NCBI GenBank assembly: GCA_031284385.1
Contig: JAISZZ010000189.1
Span: forward strand, 1-25,844
Direction: 5' to 3'
Length of the DNA: 25,844 bases
Source: Treponema sp.
GTDB lineage: Bacteria > Spirochaetota > Spirochaetia > Treponematales > Breznakiellaceae
The notes under the pieces are model-generated. The model made no database searches and was not told the origin of the DNA. It worked only from the letters and a program-made list of their open reading frames with translations. A program made the position numbers and the translations under genes. Within the stretch, counting starts at the first letter, position 1, and each line of letters begins with the position of its first letter. Of the stretch, positions 5,652-13,039 are shown in pieces.

Positions 5652-8057
5652 ATGGGAATTAAATTTAGAACATTGATAAAGACGGCTGGAATCATAATCG
5701 TATCGCTGCCGGCGCTCTATTTGACGCTGCGTCTGACACCGTACCCTGAATTGAAAGCGTTTTTGGAACGGACTATCAGCACGAGAGTATACGACCGTAA
5801 CGGGATTCTGCTGCAAATAATTCCGGTAAAAGACGGAGTTAGGCGGGAATATGTTTCACTTGGCGAATTGCGGGACGGCACCGCCAGTGTTTTTATCGCG
5901 GCTGAGGATGAGCGTTTTTACTATCACTTTGGCGTGGATTTATTTTCGATAGCACGCGCCGCGTTTCAAAATCTGTCGGCGGGACGGCGGGTAAGCGGCG
6001 CCTCCACAATAACGATGCAGCTTGCGCGGATAATAGCGGCGGATAAGGGCGGCGGCGCTCTGGGTAGAAAGATCGCCGAGGCGGTAAACGCGCTGCGTCT
6101 TGAAACGCGCCTTACAAAAAATGAAATTTTGGAATTGTATTTGAATTCTAGCCCCTTCGGTTCACAAACCGAAGGGCTTGCCTCCGCGGCGCGTAATTTC
6201 TTTTCGGCAGAGGCCGGTATGCTTACGCCGGCGCAAATTTTCTGCCTTGCCGTGATACCGCGCAGGCCGTCCACCTACAATCCGCTTCAGAATCCGGTGG
6301 AATGTAAAAACGCGGCGAAAACCCTGCAAAAAAGATTCACAAAATCTCCCGCCCATCAAAAAAGATTTCCAGCCTTTGCCGCAATAACGGACGAAGATTG
6401 GGATTTTACGGTGAAATACGCCAAGCGTTTTGACTATCCGTTTGAGACTCCCCATCTGATACGCCACATCTTGAGCTTGGCGGCGCTTGGACCTACGGAT
6501 TTTGGAATAAAATTCAAAAAACAAGGCGCGTTGAGCCGCCCTCTGATAAAAAAAATCGCTCCGGCGGCAGCGCCGGAGCTGAATTTGAGCGTTGACATTC
6601 ATTTACAGCGTTATATCGAGAGAGTTATCGCGGCAAATGTGGAGCGTTATGGCATGGAACGGCTGAATCAAGGCGCGGCCATCGTTTTGGAGAACAGGAC
6701 GGGCGAGGTTTTGGCTTGGGTGGGCAGCGCCGCTTTCATGGATTCGGATGGTGGGCAAATAGACGGCGTTCTTGCGCTCAACCAGCCGGGCAGCAGCATG
6801 AAGCCATTATTGTACGCGCTCGCGCTTGAGCGTGGCTTTGAACCGAATACCGTGCTTGCCGATGTTCCGGTAAGTTTCGGCAGCGGGGAAATTTATATCC
6901 CGCAGAATTTTAACAACCGATTTAACGGCCCGGCTCTGTTCCGGCAGGCGCTGGCCTCAAGTTTGAACATTCCCGCCGTTGAACTTTTGTACAGGCTAGG
7001 CGTTAAAAATTACAGTGATTTTTTGCTGAAACTCGGCTTTGACAGCCTCGGCGGTGAGGCGGGAGGAGATGCCGCCGGACTTGGACTTGCGCTTGGCGGC
7101 GCGCCGGTAAGCCTGCTCGAATTGGCGCGGGCATTTAGCGTGTTTCCAAATGATGGAACTCTGCTGAGCGTTCAATTTCTTTTGCGGCATGAGGATGATG
7201 AACGCGGTGAAAACAGTGAAAACAAGACTGTTCCGGCGGAAAGGGTGATTTCGGAGGATACAGCGCGGGTAATATGCGCTTTTTTGTCGGACAATGAGGC
7301 GCGCTACCTCGCGTTTGGGCGGGCGCGTAACTTTACCGCCGGTTTTCCGCTGATTGTAAAAACGGGAACCGCGAACCAGTATCAAAGTATTGTCGCGCTT
7401 GCCGCCTCGCGCCGCTTTACAGCCGCTGTCTGGATGGGAAATTTTTCGGGTGAAACCGTCATCGGCAAAACAGGCAGTTCCGTTCCCGCCGCGATAGCCC
7501 GCGACAGCCTTGCTTTTCTGCATGAAAATTCCATGCCGCCTGAATCATCCGCGTCTGGGCTTGAGTTTGAGGAACCGGAAGGTTTTGTAAAAAGACCTGT
7601 CTGCGCCGTCTCCGGCCTCTCACCAACGGAAGCCTGCACAGCGGTTCTTTACGAGTATACCACCCCCCTGTCCCCCCCTCCACCCTGCGGCTGGCACCGG
7701 ATTGAAAACGGGCGCGTAACAACGAAATACCCCGCCGAGTATCAAGGCTGGCTTCTTGCGTCAAGACGCGGCGGGATGGTGGAGTACGGCAGCGGCGAGC
7801 TTGTCATCGTTACGCCCCGCGACGGCTTTGTGTTTTTTGCCGCTTCATCTGCGGATGCTTTGTCTGGTGATGCTCAGAATGTCATTCCTGTCGAGGTAAA
7901 CGGCGGCAGGGATAACGAATTACAAGTTTTTTATGACGGAGTAAAGCGTGTTGTAAACCGTCCCTTCAAATTTTTTCTACCCCTTGAACGCGGAAATCAT
8001 ACGCTTACCGTACTCTGCGGCGGCGAAACCCGCAATGTTCAATTTTCCGTGGAATAG
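5652..8057 (+). CDS. pbpC: Penicillin-binding protein 1C, bifunctional peptidoglycan glycosyltransferase/transpeptidase
   Basis: This 801-aa class A PBP polymerises lipid II and has a penicillin-binding domain, acting on the outer face of the inner membrane. An N-terminal membrane anchor (about 10-30) is followed by the GT51 domain. That domain contains AAEDERFYYHFGVD with catalytic Glu85, GASTITMQLAR, and the ETRLTKNEILELYLN block. The transpeptidase domain has SSMK with nucleophile Ser381, SLN at 437-439 and KTG at 570-572. The roughly 90 C-terminal residues match the BiPBP_C domain that marks PBP1C. All catalytic motifs are intact. The ribosome site is weak; ATG 5652 is chosen because it gives the expected anchor directly. 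The usual alpha-2-macroglobulin-like partner is not in the window. There is no obvious terminator after the stop. Confidence 0.93.
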   Translation: MGIKFRTLIKTAGIIIVSLPALYLTLRLTPYPELKAFLERTISTRVYDRNGILLQIIPVKDGVRREYVSLGELRDGTASVFIAAEDERFYYHFGVDLFSIARAAFQNLSAGRRVSGASTITMQLARIIAADKGGGALGRKIAEAVNALRLETRLTKNEILELYLNSSPFGSQTEGLASAARNFFSAEAGMLTPAQIFCLAVIPRRPSTYNPLQNPVECKNAAKTLQKRFTKSPAHQKRFPAFAAITDEDWDFTVKYAKRFDYPFETPHLIRHILSLAALGPTDFGIKFKKQGALSRPLIKKIAPAAAPELNLSVDIHLQRYIERVIAANVERYGMERLNQGAAIVLENRTGEVLAWVGSAAFMDSDGGQIDGVLALNQPGSSMKPLLYALALERGFEPNTVLADVPVSFGSGEIYIPQNFNNRFNGPALFRQALASSLNIPAVELLYRLGVKNYSDFLLKLGFDSLGGEAGGDAAGLGLALGGAPVSLLELARAFSVFPNDGTLLSVQFLLRHEDDERGENSENKTVPAERVISEDTARVICAFLSDNEARYLAFGRARNFTAGFPLIVKTGTANQYQSIVALAASRRFTAAVWMGNFSGETVIGKTGSSVPAAIARDSLAFLHENSMPPESSASGLEFEEPEGFVKRPVCAVSGLSPTEACTAVLYEYTTPLSPPPPCGWHRIENGRVTTKYPAEYQGWLLASRRGGMVEYGSGELVIVTPRDGFVFFAASSADALSGDAQNVIPVEVNGGRDNELQVFYDGVKRVVNRPFKFFLPLERGNHTLTVLCGGETRNVQFSVE

Positions 8058-8210
8058 TAGACTTGTTCATTAATTATCAGCCGTATATCACGACCGCACT
8101 TGCCACGTTTCGCTGTTTTCCATATATTGCTTGTATGAAGATATTATAATATTAACCGTGATTGAGGAAAAATCATGCATTTTATTAACCGGAATTCAAT
8201 CTCCAGAAAT

Positions 8211-8359
8211 TAGAACTATTCACAAAAACTTCAGTTTTTGAACAATTTCCGCTTAAAAAACGCAGCAAATGCCGCGTTTTGCACAGCAGTTGCACAGCAA
8301 TTGCTGCGGCTTGTGAGGGAACCAATTATCTACAATTCATAAGGTTCTTGAACAAGTCC
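8211..8359 (+). repeat. Dispersed palindromic repeat, copy 1
   Basis: It starts with taga and a stem (caaaaact-tc-agtttttg), passes through ttccgcttaaaaa and gctgcggcttgtgaggga, and ends cataaggttcttgaacaagtcc-like with only a few extra bases relative to copy 3. The same order of blocks recurs at 12907-13039 (opposite strand) and 25590-25710. This copy carries an insertion before the terminal block, making it the longest. Confidence 0.8.
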
Positions 8360-8521
8360 ATTGTATTTTATTCGGTTTGTTCAACATCAAACACCGGTTA
8401 CCTGTTTTGACATAATTATTTTTTTTAATGCGTGGAGGCGATACGACGCCCAAAGCGAAATTTAAAATTTGTCATAAACTGCGGAGCATAAATCCATGCG
8501 GTATATAATTTCTTACCCCCA

Positions 8522-8568
8522 CAGATTTTTCTTCAGAAAAATCTGAGCTTTCGTTTAACGCGAAGGCT
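8522..8568 (+). promoter_or_regulatory. Two adjacent stem-loops in the leader of the 952-aa lipoprotein gene
   Basis: Stem 1 is an 11-bp perfect hairpin (cagatttttct 8522-8532, agaaaaatctg 8535-8545) with a 2-nt loop. Stem 2 directly abuts it (agctttcg 8546-8553, cgaaggct 8561-8568, one G-T pair). They end 26 bp before the ribosome site. A role in message stability or attenuation is possible; no known riboswitch was recognised. Confidence 0.45.
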
Positions 8569-8606
8569 TTATCATACGCTATCCGGCGGTTTTTGGAGGA
8601 TTCTTT

Positions 8607-11465
8607 ATGATAAAGAATAAATTTAGAGGATTGACTATGGTGGTCATATCCATGTTGGTTATTATCTTGGCAGGCTGCGGCGACGCTTCGGATGCATCGT
8701 CCGGCGGTGACAGCCTGACCAAAGATAATGGTAAAAAGGGCGGTGGATCGAGCGCCGAAGGCGCGCCCGGCTTCAACGTTACTTTTGATCCGCAAGGCGG
8801 TGAATGGACTATCAACGATTCAGACGCTTACTGGAAAAATGTAATCAATGCTGACGGAACGGTAAATTTGCCGGACATATATATAGAGCGCAGTGGAATG
8901 TTGCTGTTAGGTTGGTATGACAGACCGCAGCCTGCGAAAAATATATCGCGTTCCGAAGCAGAGAGCGCGGACGACTCAGACGAGGAAACGCAGGTTGACT
9001 TGCTGCCTGACGGACAGGAAAATTCCGAAAACCCGCCATATCTGGCTGCCAGCGCGAAAATTCCCGATGAAGGCATCTTTACGCGAAATATAAAACTTTC
9101 AAAAAACACAACGCTTTACGCATGGTGGCAGGAATTAGCGGAAGATTCTGTAATTATAACTTTTGTGCCATATTGGACAAATGGCGCACGCGGCTTCAAG
9201 CGTCAGGCTCTCGCAAAAAATGGCTATAAAATAGAAAAACTTCCACGTTTAAAGGGCGGGCCAGAACATTACCACGCGGTAGACGACAAGAATCAGCCTT
9301 CCAATACGGTATGGTTTACGCAAATATCGGATGGCGATGTGTTTTCAGGATACAGTACGGAAAATACTACCGTTTACGGGCATTGGGTGGGAAATGAATA
9401 CACGGTAACATTCGATTTTAATGGCGGGGAAAACAGCGCCGGCGAACCTTCATCCGATGAAACTTACACATACTCAATAGACCATCCGAACACTGTTACA
9501 TTAAATAGCGGCAAAACGCCTTCGCCGCCGGACGGATACGACGGATTTTTGGGATGGTTTACAGAGCAAAAGGCAAATATCAACATTGATACGGACACTT
9601 ATGCCGCGTTGCCATCTTCCGATGACAAAACGCGGTTTATCGCCGGCGTTACCCCTGTAGAGGGAAACATCACCGTGTACGCGCTATGGCAGAATAGGCC
9701 GAATGATTCGCGTAAAATAACGTTTAGGCCATACGAAAACGGGGACATTACGTCAATGTACGCGAAACTAGACGGCGAAGAATATAAACTTGACGGCGCT
9801 ATTCCGTCTGTTGGGCAGAGACCTCACTATACACCGGTTGACGGTAAATGGTATTACCATGACGACGGCGGCGCGGAGCATGAATTAACCGCGTCAACAG
9901 ATATACCCGGTGATATTACCGCTTACGCGAAGTGGAAGGGAAACACATACACCGTAACATTCGATAAGCAGAACGGCTCGGCGGACTTAAAACAAACGGT
10001 AACATACCCCGTGAACAAACTCACCACGCTGGAAACTATTCAAAAAGAAGGAACGGGCTCAAAAGAACATTACCACAGCGACACAAAATGGTACTCAGGC
10101 GGCGGCGAATTTACCGTCAACACGGAAATTACCGGCGATATTACCGTAACCCCAAACTGGGAAGGCAATGTTTATTCGCTGGAATATCACAGTAATGACG
10201 GAACCGGAACGCCGCATACAACGGTAACGCGGACATATCCTGCGGCAATAGCTTCGTTTCCCGCCGCCCCCGCACGAGCGGACTGGGCGTTTAACGGATG
10301 GTACGACACGCCGGCGGCGAGCGGAGGAATTCAACTGCAAACCGGCGATATTCTTACGGCTGATAAAAAGGTTTACGCAAGGTGGGATGCCGGAACGGTC
10401 GCCATAACGGGAATCACGGCAAAATACGGTTCCGTCAACGCAAAAGTAAATGAAACTATCTCAGGCGACACGCTGAATTACACAGTGTCAATTCCTAAAT
10501 TTGTGGATGAGCCTGTCATTGTAAGCATTACCGCTATATCCAGTTACGGCGCTCCGGTCATTTCAACGCCGTCCGTAACGATGCCGCTCAACAGTTACAG
10601 TACCAGCGGCGGCAGCATCGCATCATTCACGGTAATAACGCCAAACGGCGCTTTTTCCAAAACTTACACGATAAAATTTACAAAAGATTCGACTAACAAA
10701 CAGATGGCCGCAGGCGGGAATAAAATTGATTTTATAAAGACCGGTTCCGGCGTGAACGCGACATGGAGTGAAGTACATACTTTTACATCAACAGGGAGTC
10801 ATACATTGAAATTCGATTTAGGCCGTTATCCCGCTAACTTAACAGGCAAAGCACTGATAGCCGGCGGGGGCGGCGGCGGCGGCGGTTCAGGCACAAATGA
10901 TGACGGAGGCGGGGGCGGCTCAGGCGGCGTTGCTTTAAGCAAATCGGTGAAAATACTCGATACGACAAACATTACGGTAGGCGGCGGCGGAGCAGGCGGC
11001 GCGGGAAATAGAAACGGCGGCGGCAAGAGGGGCGTATCAGGCGGCGATTCCTCGTATGGTTCCGTCAAAGCGCATGGCGGCGGCGGAGGCGGCGCGGGAA
11101 ATTCCTCAGAAGGACGGGGACTCGACGGCGGTTCAGGCGGCGGCGGCGGCGCAGGATCCGGCACGGCAACTTTTGCCGGCGGAAAGGTTAAACAAAATTC
11201 CGACGCTCAAGGATTCACCTTTTATGGAGCGGTTGGCGCGGCAAGCAACAGCGGAGTAACCGGCGGCGGTGGTGGCAGCGCCAATTTTACCAGCGATATA
11301 AGCGGCGCAAACGCCACTTACGGGAAAGGCGGCGGTTCCAATAAAGGCAAAAATGGCAACGATGGTTTTGGAGACGGCGGCGGAGGCGGTGCAGGCGGCA
11401 GCGGCGGCCCAGGCGGGAAAGGCGGCTCGGGCATTGTAATAGTAAACTTCAAGTTCAGCGAATAA
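8607..11465 (+). CDS. Large surface lipoprotein with InlB B-type repeats, beta-sandwich and glycine-rich tail
   Basis: This is a 952-aa protein of unknown substrate. A signal peptide ends in a lipobox LAGC with Cys24, so it should be lipid-anchored. Residues about 52-595 carry roughly six InlB B-repeat (Listeria-Bacteroides type) units, recognised by openings such as YTVTFDFNGG and endings such as ITVYALW, TAYAKW and KVYARW. Residues about 596-695 look like a cadherin-like beta-sandwich ending KTYTIKF. From about residue 750 the chain is strongly glycine-rich (runs such as AGGGGGGGG) and ends GGKGGSGIVIVNFKF, the usual close of the glycine-rich domains found in tail fibres and environmental surface proteins. 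ATG 8607 has GGAGGA six bases upstream. Such domain sets suggest adhesion or binding, which is inference. Confidence 0.8.
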   Translation: MIKNKFRGLTMVVISMLVIILAGCGDASDASSGGDSLTKDNGKKGGGSSAEGAPGFNVTFDPQGGEWTINDSDAYWKNVINADGTVNLPDIYIERSGMLLLGWYDRPQPAKNISRSEAESADDSDEETQVDLLPDGQENSENPPYLAASAKIPDEGIFTRNIKLSKNTTLYAWWQELAEDSVIITFVPYWTNGARGFKRQALAKNGYKIEKLPRLKGGPEHYHAVDDKNQPSNTVWFTQISDGDVFSGYSTENTTVYGHWVGNEYTVTFDFNGGENSAGEPSSDETYTYSIDHPNTVTLNSGKTPSPPDGYDGFLGWFTEQKANINIDTDTYAALPSSDDKTRFIAGVTPVEGNITVYALWQNRPNDSRKITFRPYENGDITSMYAKLDGEEYKLDGAIPSVGQRPHYTPVDGKWYYHDDGGAEHELTASTDIPGDITAYAKWKGNTYTVTFDKQNGSADLKQTVTYPVNKLTTLETIQKEGTGSKEHYHSDTKWYSGGGEFTVNTEITGDITVTPNWEGNVYSLEYHSNDGTGTPHTTVTRTYPAAIASFPAAPARADWAFNGWYDTPAASGGIQLQTGDILTADKKVYARWDAGTVAITGITAKYGSVNAKVNETISGDTLNYTVSIPKFVDEPVIVSITAISSYGAPVISTPSVTMPLNSYSTSGGSIASFTVITPNGAFSKTYTIKFTKDSTNKQMAAGGNKIDFIKTGSGVNATWSEVHTFTSTGSHTLKFDLGRYPANLTGKALIAGGGGGGGGSGTNDDGGGGGSGGVALSKSVKILDTTNITVGGGGAGGAGNRNGGGKRGVSGGDSSYGSVKAHGGGGGGAGNSSEGRGLDGGSGGGGGAGSGTATFAGGKVKQNSDAQGFTFYGAVGAASNSGVTGGGGGSANFTSDISGANATYGKGGGSNKGKNGNDGFGDGGGGGAGGSGGPGGKGGSGIVIVNFKFSE

Positions 11466-11472
11466 TTTTATA

Positions 11473-11520
11473 GAAAAGAGGGGCTGGCCGTGTGCATATC
11501 GCGTTTCACCAGCCCCCCTC
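11473..11520 (-). terminator. Intrinsic terminator of the hprK-ptsH operon
   Basis: The arms gaggggctgg (11478-11487) and ccagcccccctc (11509-11520) pair with a small bulge. Read on the minus strand the hairpin is followed by TTTTCTATAAAA, which fits termination after ptsH. On the plus strand it is followed by C-rich DNA, so it would end the lipoprotein message less well, although it may serve both. Confidence 0.7.
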
Positions 11521-11583
11521 CCCCCCTCCTTGTCGCAGAGATTGTGCCGGTAAAGTGAGCGGCACCTCCCCGCCCTTGCTAGT

Positions 11584-11850
11584 TTATTCCTCTTCGAATT
11601 TTGAGGAGAATAAGCGTAAAAGCCGGTCAACAGCCTCTCTCTCATCCTCTCCGTCAGCTATTATTTTTATTTCGCTGTTGTATACGGCGCCCAGTGTGAT
11701 GATACCCAGAATCGATTTTGCGTTGATACGGTTAGATCCCTGCTCAAAGTATATCGAAGCCTTAAAATCTTTCGTCATTCCTACTAACAACGATGCCGGA
11801 CGCGCATGAATACCAGCTCTGTTTACGACTTTTACAATTTCCTCAACCAT
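11584..11850 (-). CDS. ptsH: Phosphocarrier protein HPr
   Basis: This is an 88-aa protein, the normal HPr length. The active-site motif NRAGIHARPASLL places His15 at the canonical position for phosphorylation by enzyme I. Ser46 sits in the regulatory site motif INAKSILGIITLGA, the target of HPr kinase. It has a GGAGGG ribosome site eight bases before ATG and starts 16 bp after the hprK stop, so the two are one operon ending at the terminator near 11478-11520. No enzyme I or sugar permease gene is nearby. In treponemes HPr and HprK are known in genomes lacking sugar-specific permeases, so a regulatory rather than transport role is likely here, but that is inference. Confidence 0.95.
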   Translation of the reverse strand: MVEEIVKVVNRAGIHARPASLLVGMTKDFKASIYFEQGSNRINAKSILGIITLGAVYNSEIKIIADGEDEREAVDRLLRLFSSKFEEE

Positions 11851-11866
11851 TATCGCATCCCTCCAA

Positions 11867-12856
11867 TTATGTTATATCATTCTGCCCAAAATACACAGAA
11901 CTCGCCCGCTCACTTTCTATCCATTTAAGTATGTTACGCTCAAATTCCTTTCCAGAGTTATAACCCATGATTCTTAACCGCTCGTTCATCACCGCCGTTT
12001 CTATGACTATACAGCAGTCGCGGCCCGGTTTTACAGGCACCGTAAGTTTATGAACGCTTACACCAAGCAAGTTTATAAATTCATCCCTGCTGCCCAGACG
12101 GTCATAATTTTTTTTAGGGTCCCAGTCTTCAAGCTCTATCACAAGCTGTATCTGTTTACGGTCCCGAATCGCGCCCGCGCCGAACAAGTGCGTAACATTG
12201 ATAATGCCAAGCCCGCGTATTTCCATGTGGTGGCCGATAATTTTGTTTGCGCCGGTTCCCACAAGAACATTGCCGTTTATACATTGTATTTTTATAGCGT
12301 CATCCGCTATAAGCCTGTGGCCGGACTTTATCAATTCAAGCGCAATTTCGCTTTTTCCAACGCCGGATTCCCCAAGCAACAGCACCCCCATACCAAGCAC
12401 TTCAAGCATTACGCCGTGCAGCGTCTTTTGAGGGGCAAATATAGTTGACAGCACACGCAGTATACGCACTACGAATTCGGTAGTATTGAGGCTCGTTAAA
12501 AGGATGGGGCAGTCAGACTTTTCCGCTGCCTCAATAAAGAACGGCTCTGGACTGAGGCCAAACGTAAATATACAACACGGAATCTTGTAATCAAAGAATC
12601 TGTTCACGGAAGCCGTATTTTTCTCGACAACCATTTTTTTTAAGTAAGCCACCTCGCCGCGCCCGAAAATTTGAATTCTGTCATTGGCAAAAACTTCAAA
12701 AAAACCGGACAGGGCGAGGCCGGGCCTGTTTACTTCTGGAATACTGATACTCCGGGACAAACCTTTGCGCCCGCAAAGGCAGCGCAAATCCAGCGAGTCG
12801 TGTTCCTTGAGGTTAAGCCCGATAATATCAAGCACCGTAAATTTTTTTTCAGGCAT
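11867..12856 (-). CDS. hprK: HPr kinase/phosphorylase HprK
   Basis: This 329-aa bifunctional enzyme phosphorylates HPr on Ser46 with ATP or pyrophosphate and removes that phosphate, linking metabolic state to regulation. The N-terminal domain (about 1-130) has the usual fold pattern. The catalytic domain opens HGVMLEVLGMGVLLL and contains the Walker A GESGVGKS (162-169), the ADD pair at 184-186 and the HprK signature MEIRGLGIINV (211-221). All key residues are intact and the length is typical. ATG 12856 has an AAGG-like site upstream. It is followed by ptsH. Upstream lie a 12-bp palindrome and a dispersed repeat that separates it from the CsgG/LRR lipoprotein gene; read-through from that gene is possible. 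Confidence 0.95.
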   Translation of the reverse strand: MPEKKFTVLDIIGLNLKEHDSLDLRCLCGRKGLSRSISIPEVNRPGLALSGFFEVFANDRIQIFGRGEVAYLKKMVVEKNTASVNRFFDYKIPCCIFTFGLSPEPFFIEAAEKSDCPILLTSLNTTEFVVRILRVLSTIFAPQKTLHGVMLEVLGMGVLLLGESGVGKSEIALELIKSGHRLIADDAIKIQCINGNVLVGTGANKIIGHHMEIRGLGIINVTHLFGAGAIRDRKQIQLVIELEDWDPKKNYDRLGSRDEFINLLGVSVHKLTVPVKPGRDCCIVIETAVMNERLRIMGYNSGKEFERNILKWIESERASSVYFGQNDIT

Positions 12857-12881
12857 ACCCTAGTTTACCTTCATATTTTTT

Positions 12882-12893
12882 CACTTGCAAGTG
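12882..12893. promoter_or_regulatory. 12-bp perfect palindrome upstream of hprK
   Basis: CACTTGCAAGTG is fully self-complementary and lies 26 bp upstream of the hprK start codon. It shares GCAAGTG with the region at 14933-14939 upstream of the next lipoprotein gene. A repressor site or a chance palindrome are both possible. Confidence 0.35.
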
Positions 12894-12906
12894 TACGCGG
12901 CGGCAT

Positions 12907-13039
12907 GGACCTTATGGGTTCTCTCACAAGCTGCAGCAACTGCTGCACAAATGTTGTGCAAAATGCTGCGAAAAATGCGCGGCTGTTTGCCGTTTTTAAG
13001 CGGAAGTTGTTCAAAAACTGAAGTTTTTGAACAACTCTA
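12907..13039 (-). repeat. Dispersed palindromic repeat, copy 2, overlapping a gene end
   Basis: On the minus strand it begins tagagttgttcaaaaact, a 14-bp stem with a 2-nt loop, passes through ttccgcttaaaaa and gctgcagcttgtgagaga, and ends cataaggtcc, lacking the ttcttgaacaag block of copies 1 and 3. Its first 29 bases contain the last codons and the TGA of the lipoprotein gene (13011-14900). Confidence 0.8.

Larger units (their letters stand above)
8058..8606. other. 549-bp non-coding gap upstream of the large lipoprotein gene
   Basis: No reading frame looks real here. The left 150 bp are AT-rich without a clear signal. A dispersed repeat copy fills 8211-8359. The right part has an isolated TATAAT (8504-8509) without a good -35, then two stem-loops just upstream of the GGAGGA ribosome site (8595-8600) of the next gene. 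Confidence 0.7.

Noticed and set aside
7661..7680. C6 and C7 runs in pbpC as slippage sites
   Set aside because: They encode a natural proline-rich segment, are interrupted by other bases, and PBP1C is not an expected phase-variable protein.
10826..11164. Long proline-rich frame antisense to the glycine-rich tail of the lipoprotein
   Set aside because: It is the mirror of GGC-rich glycine codons on the plus strand and has no start signal.
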